Position numbers and translations under genes: made by a program. A stretch of 20,000 nucleotides of DNA from Sporisorium sorghi. Its lineage: Eukaryota; Basidiomycota; Ustilaginomycetes; Ustilaginales; Ustilaginaceae. Shown piece by piece: positions 7,691 through 16,247 of the stretch (its first letter is position 1; each line of letters opens with the position of its first letter). The notes under the pieces were generated by a model. That model was not told the origin of the DNA. It was given only the letters and a program-made list of their open reading frames with translations, and ran no database searches. The stretch is from NCBI GenBank assembly GCA_023212695.1, contig JALCCG010000311.1, positions 3,734-23,733 on the forward strand. Direction: 5' to 3'.

Positions 7691-9007
7691 CTACGACGCA
7701 GGCGGCACACTCCCCGCCAACGCGCCCATACTCCCAAACGGATCCCTCACACTCTTGTTCACCTGCTTGTACCACCTCGCGTAATCCTTCTTCAGCGCAT
7801 CCACCTCGGCATGCAGTGCCGCCACCTGCGCGGCCAGTGCCATGAAGCTCTCGTGCTGCGCATGAATAGCGTCCTCGATCGCCTGTGGCGTGTACGTCTC
7901 TCTCGAGCTCAACGACGCCAGGTGATGCTGGATGGTCTCGACGGTGCTCGAGTAGCGCGCGATGCGCTCTCTGTACTCCGCCGCCAGCTCGGCGAAAAAG
8001 CGCTCGAGCCACTCGACGAACGACGCGCCGTCCGAGGACCCCGCTGCACCGCGTGGCTCTTTCGCGTTGCTAATGATGGCGTAGAGCGTCGACGTGGTGG
8101 CGCGATCGCGCTCGAGCAGCCGCCCGACGTCGGTGGTCTGGTTCGAATCCGTGTCCAAAAGCGCAGAGAGCGACTTGAGCGCAGCGTCGAGCTCGTGCCA
8201 CTCCGCTGCGCACTTGCGGATCTCAGAGCCAAAGTTTTTGGTTTTCAGCTCGTCCCGCAGCTGCGTTTGTGTGGCAATGTGCGCATCGAGCTCCTCGATC
8301 AGCTTGCGCGCATCGTCGGGCAGGTCGTTGAAGCGTTCTTTTTGGAAGTAGCCGTGGCGTGCGAAGGGCGATGCAGAGCCGGGTTGGTTGGATTGCGGTT
8401 GCGATTGGAAGGGTTGGAATGCGTTGTTTTGCTGCTGTTGCTGTGGTGCAGACGATCCGAATGAGAAGAGGGACGTTGATGGCTGCTGCTGCTGCTGCTG
8501 CTGCGCTGGCTGGGTAGATGAAGCGAAAAGCCCGCCCGTGGATGTAGACGCTGCGTTGTTGTTACTTGCACCACCAAAGGAAAAGCCACCTGTGGCAGGC
8601 GCCGCCCCAGCAGGCTTGCCAAACAGACCACCGCCCGTCGACGTCGTGCCCGCATTGTTATTCGAAGATCCAAACAGCCCTCCACCTCCAAATCCTGACC
8701 CTTGCGCTTGCTGCTGCGGCTGCGTCGTTGTGCTGCTGGACCCAAACAGCCCTCCGCCCGTAGCTGGCGCAGCCGTGGTCGTAGCAGGCTTAGCACCGAA
8801 ACTGAACCCTCCCGCAGGTGGAGCTGCTGCGCCTGTTGTCGTCGTCGATGTTGCTGGTGCGCTCGTGGCAGCAGCACTGCCGCCGAATGAGAAGCCTCCT
8901 GATGAACCCGAGAACGGTTTGTTGGCAGGAGGTTGCGAGAAGGAGAAGGACGCAGATCGACCGAGTGTAGAGCCGGTCGTGGACGCGGCGGGGGTCGAGC
9001 CGAACAT
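7691..9007 (-). CDS. NUP49: Nup49-type FG nucleoporin (GLFG repeats, C-terminal coiled coil)
   Basis: The 438-residue protein has the layout of Nup49/Nup58, a channel nucleoporin of the Nsp1-Nup57-Nup49 (vertebrate Nup62-58-54) complex in the central transport channel. Residues 1-215 are a low-complexity FG region: three GLFG motifs (near 87, 110 and 127), four FSFG motifs (near 39, 68, 142 and 181) and two Gln tracts. From about 218 to 425 the protein is helical and coiled-coil-like, with family blocks FFAELAAEYRERIARY, SFMALAAQVAALHAEVDAL and the closing WYKQVNKSVRDPF. The start at 9007 (MFGS) fits the FG family; the frame is open 62 more codons upstream from an ATG at 9193, less likely because it is not FG-like. 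It diverges from MED19. The exact Nup49 name is by family similarity. Confidence 0.88.
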   Translation of the reverse strand: MFGSTPAASTTGSTLGRSASFSFSQPPANKPFSGSSGGFSFGGSAAATSAPATSTTTTGAAAPPAGGFSFGAKPATTTAAPATGGGLFGSSSTTTQPQQQAQGSGFGGGGLFGSSNNNAGTTSTGGGLFGKPAGAAPATGGFSFGGASNNNAASTSTGGLFASSTQPAQQQQQQQPSTSLFSFGSSAPQQQQQNNAFQPFQSQPQSNQPGSASPFARHGYFQKERFNDLPDDARKLIEELDAHIATQTQLRDELKTKNFGSEIRKCAAEWHELDAALKSLSALLDTDSNQTTDVGRLLERDRATTSTLYAIISNAKEPRGAAGSSDGASFVEWLERFFAELAAEYRERIARYSSTVETIQHHLASLSSRETYTPQAIEDAIHAQHESFMALAAQVAALHAEVDALKKDYARWYKQVNKSVRDPFGSMGALAGSVPPAS

Positions 9008-9303
9008 TGCTGCGAAGTATGGACGGGCCGTTGCCACTCGACTGTGGTCAGCGAGCTGCGTTGGTGGTGGTGATGGCGAGAAAGAGACGATTGGCGACGA
9101 TGAGAAAGCGAAACGCCAAATTGCGACTTTTTTTTCTCTAAAATCACACTTTCTCAAAAAATCCAAAACACGCGCTACAGTCACATCGGGCATTTCTTAC
9201 GATTAAATCGGGAGATTGGTCGACCCTCAAAACAGCACAGACCGACGACGACATCGACAGCCTTACCACTCTTTCCTCTCGCCCATCATCATCGACTACG
9301 ACA
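9008..9303. promoter_or_regulatory. Bidirectional promoter region, NUP49 / MED19
   Basis: A 296-bp divergent spacer between a nucleoporin and a Mediator gene. It contains a short T-tract (around 9129) and an AT-rich centre (about 9145-9205). No clear TATA box is seen for either direction. Confidence 0.45.
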
Positions 9304-10317
9304 ATGTCGACTCGAATGGCAGCAGCAGCATCAGCAGCTGGGCCATCAGCGATCAAGCAAGAAGAGCACCACGATGACGCTGGCTCATCATCGCACTCGA
9401 CCAACAAGTTGCCCGCCTATCTGCCATCTACGACGAGCAAACCTGCCGATCTGCCACGCGCCTATCTCAACGGCACACAGGATATGCTGAGTCTATTCGG
9501 TCTCATGCCCATCTACGACCGAGCTGTGCGCCCGTACAATCCGGACACGGTCAAAGCGGAGAATGCGGCGTCGAGTTCGTCTGCCACCACGGGTGCACCG
9601 GGTGCAGCGTTGGGAGGTGCGACACTAGCAGCAGGAGCAGCGAGTACAGCCAACGCCACAACATCAGGAAAGGGCGCCAAGCCGCCGAGCAACGCACCCG
9701 CGTCAGCAGCGACGAATGCGACGCCACGTGCCGGCAACGTGCCCACCGGAGCCGCCACGACGGGGCTTGCGAGCCACCCGTCGCACAACGCCTCGAGCAC
9801 GGGTCGCATCTCCACACCCGCGCTGCAGCTCAACGGCGGCCCACCGACGTTTTCGCTGCACACCGATTCGTCCGCCATCCTCGCCGCGTCGCCGGGCCAG
9901 ATCGCCGCGTCAGCAGCAGCGGCGCCACCGGCGCGCAAACCGACCAAGCCGCCGCCGACATACGCGCACTACGTCGATGACTTGGCGGGCCGAGTGCGTC
10001 CACCGCGCAAAGGTGCAAGAGCGGCGAAGGAGGCGAAGGGCGCGACGTTGGTGTCGATACTGTTCAAACCCGAGTATACGCCGCAGAGCATTGTGCCGCT
10101 GGATGCGGAGCTGATGCAGGCGGCGTTCAGGGTCGAGCCCGGTGCGGTGGCTGAGATCGACCAGGCGCTGCTGGAGCCGGACGAGGAGGAGACGGTCAAG
10201 CCGAGGAGGAAGAGGAAGAAGAAGAAGAGGGTTAAGCAGGAAGGGAGTGCGGTGGGTGTGGGGATGCAGGCTAGCTCGAATGCGTCCAGTGCGGCGAGGA
10301 CGCCTGTGCCTAGATGA
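9304..10317 (+). CDS. MED19: Mediator complex subunit 19 (MED19/Rox3)
   Basis: The 337-residue protein carries the two separated parts of MED19, a head-module-associated subunit of Mediator that links activators to RNA polymerase II. The first is an N-terminal block with AYLNGTQDMLSLFGLMPIYDRAVRPY (53-78), matching the family's LITxYxL helix. The second (219-281) has YVDDLAGRV, TLVSILFKPEY and LMQAAFRVEPG, matching the metazoan DLPG / SLIEKPP / FRLHPGP series. A strongly basic stretch (299-312, PRRKRKKKKRVKQE), probably a nuclear signal, follows as in animal MED19. Between the blocks lies about 140 residues of Ala/Ser/Thr/Pro low complexity. The start has A at -3 (acaATG). Assignment rests on motif order rather than high identity. 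Confidence 0.78.
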   Translation: MSTRMAAAASAAGPSAIKQEEHHDDAGSSSHSTNKLPAYLPSTTSKPADLPRAYLNGTQDMLSLFGLMPIYDRAVRPYNPDTVKAENAASSSSATTGAPGAALGGATLAAGAASTANATTSGKGAKPPSNAPASAATNATPRAGNVPTGAATTGLASHPSHNASSTGRISTPALQLNGGPPTFSLHTDSSAILAASPGQIAASAAAAPPARKPTKPPPTYAHYVDDLAGRVRPPRKGARAAKEAKGATLVSILFKPEYTPQSIVPLDAELMQAAFRVEPGAVAEIDQALLEPDEEETVKPRRKRKKKKRVKQEGSAVGVGMQASSNASSAARTPVPR

Positions 10318-10465
10318 TCTGCCGGTTCCCATCTTCGCTGGCGTTCACTCTCTTGTTTGTATTTGTACCGGTCTCTCGTCACGAAAACACACAGACACTC
10401 TCGCACACACTGTCCACGCACAGAATCCAGCAAAGAATTGCGATGCATGCGAATGAGGATCACAT
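10318..10465. other. Convergent 3' spacer, MED19 / CIA2
   Basis: A 148-bp spacer between two convergent stop codons. It must contain both 3' ends, so the transcripts may overlap. No hairpin or other motif was noticed. Confidence 0.5.
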
Positions 10466-11404
10466 TCAAACAGCAATGCCCATGCGCGTAGTGATCTCGT
10501 CCACGGTCTTCCAGATCGCCTGATGATCCCGGTCATGCACGCCATCGCCCGTCGGCGGCCCACTGAAATACGCCGCCACCTCTTCAGCACTCTTCCCCCT
10601 CCTGCCTGCACTCGCCAAACACCCTTGCACCACATGGAACAGATGCGCATTCTCCAGCGCCGCCGCCACGCGCTCTTTATCGTTGAGCTGCTTGTTCACC
10701 GCGTTCTCGCTCTGGTGCGTTCCGGGACGCACGCGGATATCCACTTTGAAGCGATCGGGGAGCGCGCGCAGCAGACGCACACGCAGCGAGAGCCCGATGA
10801 GCGTCGCCATGCTGCAGTGTGGGATGGTGGGCGTGAACTCGAGCAGGACGTGCGGAAGCTTGTTGAGAGACGCGTCGCCGTGCGAGACAGTGATGTGGGA
10901 TGCGTTTACCACGGCGAGCTGCTCGAGCGTGAGGGGGTGTTCCGGGTCGGTGATGGAGCGGATGAGGTCGTAGATCTCTTGGCTGTCGATTTGCTCGTCG
11001 GAGGCGGTGGATGGGATCGAAGTCTTGGTGCCAGTGTGAGTGGGAGAGTCAGCCTCGGGAGAAGTTGGTGGGGAGATCGCGGCTGACGACATTGCCACAT
11101 CATCGTCCTCGTCTTGATCTTCATCCTCTACAATGTCATCTTCGTCGATGGTAGATCGAGTAGCCCGCGCAAACGACGAAGCGAGGTTGAGACCAGAGCT
11201 GCTGCCGACGTTCGAGCTGGAAGCGCCTCCTCCCATGCCAGCGATACCGGACGATCGACTGCCAGCCGCTGCGTGCGGTGCGGCGGCAGAGTGGATGGAA
11301 TGGTCGCGCCACCACTCTGCGTTGGCACTGGACGATGTGCGTCGTTGGGTGGAGCTTGAGCTGGACTGGTAGACGATGGGGTTTGCGTTGTCCTTTTGTT
11401 CCAT
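10466..11404 (-). CDS. CIA2: CIA2 (MIP18/FAM96 family), cytosolic Fe-S cluster targeting factor
   Basis: The 312-residue protein contains the MIP18/DUF59 domain of Cia2 (human CIAO2), which with Cia1 and Met18 delivers Fe-S clusters to cytosolic and nuclear apoproteins such as DNA polymerases and helicases. The domain starts near 143 ([21 protein letters not shown]) and includes [27 protein letters not shown] and [18 protein letters not shown]. Cys197 in PHCSMAT corresponds to the reactive cysteine known in the family. The first 140 residues are Ser/Ala/Asp-rich with an acidic run (87-102), as in other fungi. Unusually, about 50 residues follow the normal end of the family (after VVQGCL near 262). 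The ATG at 11404 is the first in-frame ATG before acidic low-complexity sequence. It converges with MED19. Confidence 0.92.
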   Translation of the reverse strand: MEQKDNANPIVYQSSSSSTQRRTSSSANAEWWRDHSIHSAAAPHAAAGSRSSGIAGMGGGASSSNVGSSSGLNLASSFARATRSTIDEDDIVEDEDQDEDDDVAMSSAAISPPTSPEADSPTHTGTKTSIPSTASDEQIDSQEIYDLIRSITDPEHPLTLEQLAVVNASHITVSHGDASLNKLPHVLLEFTPTIPHCSMATLIGLSLRVRLLRALPDRFKVDIRVRPGTHQSENAVNKQLNDKERVAAALENAHLFHVVQGCLASAGRRGKSAEEVAAYFSGPPTGDGVHDRDHQAIWKTVDEITTRMGIAV

Positions 11405-12380
11405 GTTGATCGATTGGGGGGGGGGGTTGGGTTGATGATGGTGGTGGTGGCGAGAGAGAGAAATGAGATTGCAGTGAAATTGTCCCCGCTTTGGAGTCAC
11501 TCAACCGCCAAAAGAGGAAAGGTGGAGGGAAATCGGGGCACAGATCGGGATGTCGATTCGAAGATGAAGCGAAAATTCAACCGCGGGAAGCGCGCAGCTC
11601 TTTCGCTCAACTGCTTTTTAGCGAGACGCGCACGTTGACAGTTTTGCATTGATTTTGCCAGTCGAGACGCGGCAGCGCATCGTGTGAGTGTGATGAGTCT
11701 GCAGCTGCTGCTGCTACAGTAAATTATCTCCGACGTAGCTCTGTGAGGGCGAAAGGGTGCTTCTTCTTCCTGCTCACGCCCGTCGGAAATTGGAAATGCA
11801 AAATGAAATCAATTTCCTCTGAAGTTGAAGAGCAACACGGACCTGTTCTCTAGTGTGATTGACCAAAAGATCGGCAGAGAGAAGCAACAAGATCGTCGTG
11901 CTCCTCCTCTTCCTACTGACCATCATCATCATCATCATCAACTCCCCTTCACTCATACCGAGCCTCCTCTTCTACTCGCACTCTTGGCTCGTTCATCTTT
12001 GTCGTGCGAGCGACTTTGAACACGCTTTCTTTCATACGTCGGTCAAAGGGTCGACCGCTTCTTCTTCTTCCACAAGGCATCGCACTCCAAAAGGTCAGCA
12101 TCCATCGAGCAGAGCAGATCGCTTCGACTTGGAATGCGAACTATGGCCACCGAGCCATCGCCGTGACCGTAGCTGCTTCTATCGCACGGATACCGAAACT
12201 CAGCCTTGGCAGACGAGCAGCATCGGCTCATTCCGACACTGTGGCTGTGACGAGTCCTTGCTTGCACCTTTCTGCACAACGGACGATCCGAAACTAGGCG
12301 CGAGACCACTTCCAGCAAGACAAACGAGCGCAAAAACATATAGTCGGGATGCCTCGGACTCAGAGTCGCTATTGCCCGCC
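11405..12380. promoter_or_regulatory. Divergent intergenic region, CIA2 / Pho80-like cyclin
   Basis: A 976-bp stretch with a poly-G run near 11417, an ATC/CAT microsatellite at about 11922-11939 and CTGCTG repeats near 11702. It should hold both promoters. The frame of the cyclin gene stays open through it back to at least 11859 (174 codons) but has no ATG before 12381. No TATA box or RNA gene was recognised. Confidence 0.45.
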
Positions 12381-13820
12381 ATGACTCATCCCGTCTCATC
12401 CGCGTCAACGTCGTCGTCAGCGTCGTCGCAGCAGTCGCCGTCACACTCTTCGCAGCAGCATGTGCCTTCGGCCTTTCCCACGCAAGGAGCGGCGGTCCCG
12501 GCCAGTCTCACATCTGTGTCGGCACACGCAGCTTCGCCGTCGCAGGCTTCTCACTCAGCAGTTTCTCGGCCGTCTTCCTCCAAAAGCACTGCAGCAGCAG
12601 CAGCAGCAGCAGCGGTGCCGACTCCACCACCGCCAACAGCAACAGCATCAGCGCAAGCAGCGTCCTCCTCATCCTCCGCAGCAACGGCCCCCAAAGTGCT
12701 ACCTTACCTCTTCGACGACGCGCACATCGACGACGTGCTTGTCCTCGTCGTCGACATGCTCGTCAAGCTCACCGAGCACAACGACTCGCTGCCACTCCAC
12801 CCGTCCGCCCTCACGCGCTTCCATTCCCGCGCCACGCCCAACATCACGCTGTCCGCCTACCTGCGCCGCATCGCCAAGTACACGTCCATCGAAAAGTGCT
12901 GCGTGCTCATCCTGCTCGTCTACATCGACCGCGTGTGCGAGCGCCTGCAGGGTTTCACCATCTGCGGGCTCACGGTGCATCGGTTCATCTGCGCTGCGAT
13001 CCTGTGTGCGTCCAAGGCGCTGTGCGATGCGTTTAATACGAACGAGCATTATGCGAAAGTTGGCGGGATCAGTTTGCAAGAGATTAATTTGTTGGAGAAG
13101 GAGTTTTTGCAGATTATTGATTGGAGGTTGATCTGTAGTGGTGGGGTTTTGCAGCATTACTATGCGAGTTTGGTGCGTAGTCATAAGGATTACGTGTTGG
13201 CGGAGCCGAGGGGGGCGGAGCGGGTGCAGAGGGAGGATGGTGAGGTGGGGATGGAGGTGGATGTTGCGGTTGAGGGCAAGGGGCCGGCGGGGAGGTCGAG
13301 CGATAGCAGCAGTGCAAGTGCAAGTGGTCCAAGCAGTGGACGACTCGCACCAGCACCAGCCCCAGCATCAGCGAACAACAACATCACACCAGCCCTTGCC
13401 AGAAGTCAGCACAGCCCGCCCTTCCCCATCAGCAACAGCAGCAGCAGCAGCGCCGCCAGCCCGTACACGCCTTCCTCCGCCATTCGCAGCGGCGGTCTCG
13501 TCGCAGCTACGGACGCCTCCACTTCCTCCGCCTCGGGCCACAGTGGAAGCAGTCGCTCCACCACGAGCCCCGCAGCATCGGCGGCTTCGGCGATGCAGGT
13601 GGATCCCGAACCAGCAGCACCGACGAGCAGGAGGCGCAAAGACCAGCATCGTACACCGCCCTCGCCGCGGGGTGAGGCCGGCAAAAGTGTTGCGATGGAT
13701 GGGCCGCGCGAGAACGGTGTGCCACAGCATCAGTTTAGTAGTGGTGGAGGAGGTGTTAATGGCGGTAGCGCGGTGGATGCGTATAAGCGCACGCGGTTTG
13801 ACCAGCAGCCTCCGGCGTAG
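12381..13820 (+). CDS. Pho80-like cyclin (PCL/Pho80 family)
   Basis: The 479-residue product has a Pho80-type cyclin domain at about 107-270: DVLVLVVDMLVKL, LTRFHSRATPNITLSAYLRRIAKYTS, CVLILLVYIDRV, FTICGLTVHRFICAAILCASKALCD, and NTNEHYAKVGGISLQEINLLEKEFLQIIDWRL. These match cyclins that partner the CDK Pho85, which in yeast represses the phosphate-starvation response and regulates polarity and storage metabolism. The partner here is inferred. Long Ser/Ala/Gln-rich tails flank the domain: residues 1-105 with a poly-Ala run (71-78), and 275-479. The ATG at 12381 is the first ATG in a frame that is open far upstream, so an N-terminal exon or non-AUG start is possible. Whether it is the Pho80 orthologue or another Pcl cannot be decided from sequence alone. 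Confidence 0.87.
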   Translation: MTHPVSSASTSSSASSQQSPSHSSQQHVPSAFPTQGAAVPASLTSVSAHAASPSQASHSAVSRPSSSKSTAAAAAAAAVPTPPPPTATASAQAASSSSSAATAPKVLPYLFDDAHIDDVLVLVVDMLVKLTEHNDSLPLHPSALTRFHSRATPNITLSAYLRRIAKYTSIEKCCVLILLVYIDRVCERLQGFTICGLTVHRFICAAILCASKALCDAFNTNEHYAKVGGISLQEINLLEKEFLQIIDWRLICSGGVLQHYYASLVRSHKDYVLAEPRGAERVQREDGEVGMEVDVAVEGKGPAGRSSDSSSASASGPSSGRLAPAPAPASANNNITPALARSQHSPPFPISNSSSSSAASPYTPSSAIRSGGLVAATDASTSSASGHSGSSRSTTSPAASAASAMQVDPEPAAPTSRRRKDQHRTPPSPRGEAGKSVAMDGPRENGVPQHQFSSGGGGVNGGSAVDAYKRTRFDQQPPA

Positions 13821-14980
13821 CAGCGTAGCACACACGAGCCGCGCGGCCGTTGGCCGGTGACGGCGGGTCTTGTATACTAGACAGACATCACTTGCATACA
13901 GTTCAGAACGGTACACTGTGTCGGTGTTGCGCTTGGGGTCGAGGAGTGAGCGCATTGCTGAGAAGAAGCGGAGGTCATGGCCTTGGCAGTCAGAATGGAG
14001 CTAAGCGGCAGCGGGCGGTGATGGCGGAGTTCCAGACTCTGCTCAGGACAGCCGAAGCTGTTTTAGCTTTGCCGAGCATAACCCTCGAGCCGCCATGCCT
14101 AGCCGTGGGTCGAGTTACCCCGCACTGCTTTCAACAAGAACAAAAGCGCAGCGTCGATCCAGCGACACAGCGCGGGGTTCATGCGCCGCGGCTAGCAGCG
14201 TTCCAGAGGGGCAAGCACGTTGCGCTACTGTGGCATCACATGACGGTGATCAGGGTACGGCTCGGGCTGAAGCGATGTATCGTCGCTTCGAGTGTGTTCT
14301 GAGATTGAACAGAGTGAGGGTTCGGCTGGCGGAGGGTCTTGCTTCTGATGTGCACGAGAGAGCGGCTGTTGTGGATTGCCGATCCTCTCAGCAGAACGCT
14401 TTCGACGCTGTTTACCGCATAGACAAAGCGAGCGAGAGGTCAGCCCATCCTGGCAGCGCACGTCTAAGCGAGACGTGGAGTGATCTTGCCCGGATCGTCG
14501 CTCGTCGTCGCCCACACCGCACCTCGCACAGCATCTATTTTTACCACCAGCGATCGATCCACTCCTGATAGAATTTTCCCCCGCTCCATCTGAAACGACG
14601 CTAAGAAGCTTTGCATGGGAATCTTGTCCTTTCTTCTCACATTCAAAGTCCGCACTGTGCGCTCTTGCCGCGATGGAAGAGTGGTTACGAGCGTACAAGT
14701 AGGTCTTGACGAGGGCGCGCGGGAGGACATTGCGTCTGGATGCACGAGCCCTCCGAGTGGGGGCGTTGAGGTGAAGCTAATACGAGGTTTGATCAACTTG
14801 TTCGACTTCCCGGAAAGGAGGAGAAGGAGTTGGGAGACAATGAGACTGCACCGCGCTAGGCGAAGGTCAGCTGAGATGAGACGAGCGGGGTAAAAGATGC
14901 GTTGTTGTTCGGCAAAGCGTCGATTGCAGACAAAGTGTTCATGCGAAGGTTGCTGCTCTTGATGGGTGTGCATCGATGTG

Positions 14981-14987
14981 TATATAA
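14981..14987 (+). promoter_or_regulatory. TATA box of the lipase gene
   Basis: A TATATAA element lies 133 bp upstream of the lipase ATG. It is the clearest plus-strand TATA box in the window and suits a strongly regulated secreted enzyme. Confidence 0.6.
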
Positions 14988-15043
14988 CAAAGCTTCCTCG
15001 ACGGATGTTCGTGCCAAAGTCCCTCCGTCAAAGGCCCCTCCTC

Positions 15044-15064
15044 CTCTCTCTCTCTCTCTCTCTC
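15044..15064 (+). repeat. CT dinucleotide tract in the lipase leader
   Basis: A (CT)10 run between the TATA box and the start codon. Pyrimidine-rich tracts near the transcription start are common in highly expressed fungal genes. Confidence 0.7.
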
Positions 15065-15119
15065 GAGCCCCTACGACCCCTCCTTCCCCTCTCTTGACTC
15101 TTGCCTGTTCAGCCTCGCC

Positions 15120-16151
15120 ATGAAGCTCTCGACCTTCCTCTCCGCCCTCGCGGCGTGCTCGGCCCTCGTATCCGCCTCGCCCCTCGTCCCCTTCCTCAAG
15201 CACCTACCCTCGGGCTCCGACCCATCCTACACGCTCTCCCCGACCCAGCTCGCCTCGGTCCTCACCTGCCAGACCGGCACCCCTTCCTCCCAAACCAACC
15301 CGATCCTGCTCGTCCCCGGCACCGGCACCACCGGCCCCCAGTCCTTCGACTCGAACTGGATCCCGCTCTCCGCCTCCCTTGGCTACACGCCCTGCTGGAT
15401 CTCGCCCCCACCCTACATGCTCAACGACACACAGCTCAACGCCGAGTACATCGTGTACGCCGTGCACACGCTCTCCTCCGGCACAGGCTCGCCCGTTCCG
15501 GTGCTGACGTGGTCGCAGGGCGGGCTGGCGGTGCAGTGGGCGCTCACGTTCTTCCCCTCGACGCGCACCCTGGTCTCACGGCTCATGGCCTTCGCCCCCG
15601 ATTACAAGGGTACCGTCGAGGCTGCGCTCCTCACCACTCCGGGGTTCGCCTCGCAGAGCGTGTGGCAGCAGCTCGCGGGCTCGGCGCTCACCACCGCCCT
15701 CGCCAACGCCGGCGGCTCCCACCAAATCGTCCCCACCACAAACCTCTACTCGCTCACCGACGACATCGTCCAGTCCCAGAGCACAAACAGCCCCGCAGAC
15801 TCGGGATACCTGTTCGGCGCGAAAAACATCCAGGCGCAAACCGCCTGCTCGCCGCTCTTCCTCATCGACCACGCCGGCACCCTCACGTCCCAGTTCAGCT
15901 ACGTCGTGGGTAAATCCGCGCTCAGCTCCAGCACAGGCCAGGCGCAGAGCAAGGATTATGGCGTGACCGACTGCGACCCCCTGCCGGCGAAAAAGCTGAC
16001 GCTCGCGCAGAAGCTCGAGGCGGAAGGGCTGCTGTTGGTGGCGGCCAAGAATTTGTTGGACGGCCCAAAACAAAAGTGCGAGCCGGACCTGATGCCGTAC
16101 GCAAGACAGTATGCGATCGGTAAAAAGACGTGCTCGGGCGTCGTTGTTTGA
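15120..16151 (+). CDS. Secreted CalB-type lipase
   Basis: The 343-residue precursor is a close relative of Candida antarctica lipase B, a secreted alpha/beta-hydrolase that cleaves triglycerides and many esters. A signal peptide (about 1-20, MKLSTFLSALAACSALVSAS) precedes a short propeptide; the mature chain probably starts near LPSGSDP (29-35). Blocks shared with CalB include LLVPGTGTTGPQSFDSNWIPL, GYTPCWISPPP and DHAGTLTSQFSYVVG. The triad maps to Ser132 (in TWSQG, not the usual GxSxG), Asp214 and His251, with the same spacings (82 and 37) as CalB Ser105, Asp187 and His224. The oxyanion Thr68 and Gln133, Trp131, all six disulfide cysteines (50/92, 243/285, 320/338) and the NDT glycosylation site (Asn102) are kept. 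No intron. TATA box 133 bp upstream. Confidence 0.96.
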   Translation: MKLSTFLSALAACSALVSASPLVPFLKHLPSGSDPSYTLSPTQLASVLTCQTGTPSSQTNPILLVPGTGTTGPQSFDSNWIPLSASLGYTPCWISPPPYMLNDTQLNAEYIVYAVHTLSSGTGSPVPVLTWSQGGLAVQWALTFFPSTRTLVSRLMAFAPDYKGTVEAALLTTPGFASQSVWQQLAGSALTTALANAGGSHQIVPTTNLYSLTDDIVQSQSTNSPADSGYLFGAKNIQAQTACSPLFLIDHAGTLTSQFSYVVGKSALSSSTGQAQSKDYGVTDCDPLPAKKLTLAQKLEAEGLLLVAAKNLLDGPKQKCEPDLMPYARQYAIGKKTCSGVVV

Positions 16152-16247
16152 GAGCACCACCCCAAAGGCTCGGAAGGATACGGCTCTTTCTATACATTCG
16201 TTTATGTTCTCTCCTGCTTTCATGGAAATACCATCTTGTTCCTCCTT

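Larger units (their letters stand above)
13821..15119. other. 1.3-kb region without a recognised gene; lipase promoter at its right end
   Basis: Nothing in this stretch matches a protein or RNA family I know. Several unremarkable open frames of 92-169 codons occur on both strands (for example minus 14464-14973 and 14225-14698, plus 14095-14568), overlapping one another, which suggests chance. The left part holds the 3' UTR of the cyclin gene. The right part is the lipase promoter, with a TATA box at 14981 and a CT tract at 15044-15064. One GATA-type site (tgatag, near 14566) is present but a single short motif has little weight. Confidence 0.5.

Noticed and set aside
8140..8155. Perfect tRNA B-box-like GGTTCGAATCC on the plus strand
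   Set aside because: No matching A box, anticodon arm or acceptor stem is placed around it, and it lies inside the NUP49 coding region.
8388..9206. 272-codon plus-strand frame, Cys- and Pro-rich
   Set aside because: It is the antisense of the NUP49 FG-repeat region; the Cys runs are antisense Gln codons.
14464..14973. 169-codon minus-strand frame upstream of the lipase
   Set aside because: It has an ATG but no recognisable domain, and overlaps other equally long frames on both strands and the lipase promoter. Not enough to call a gene.
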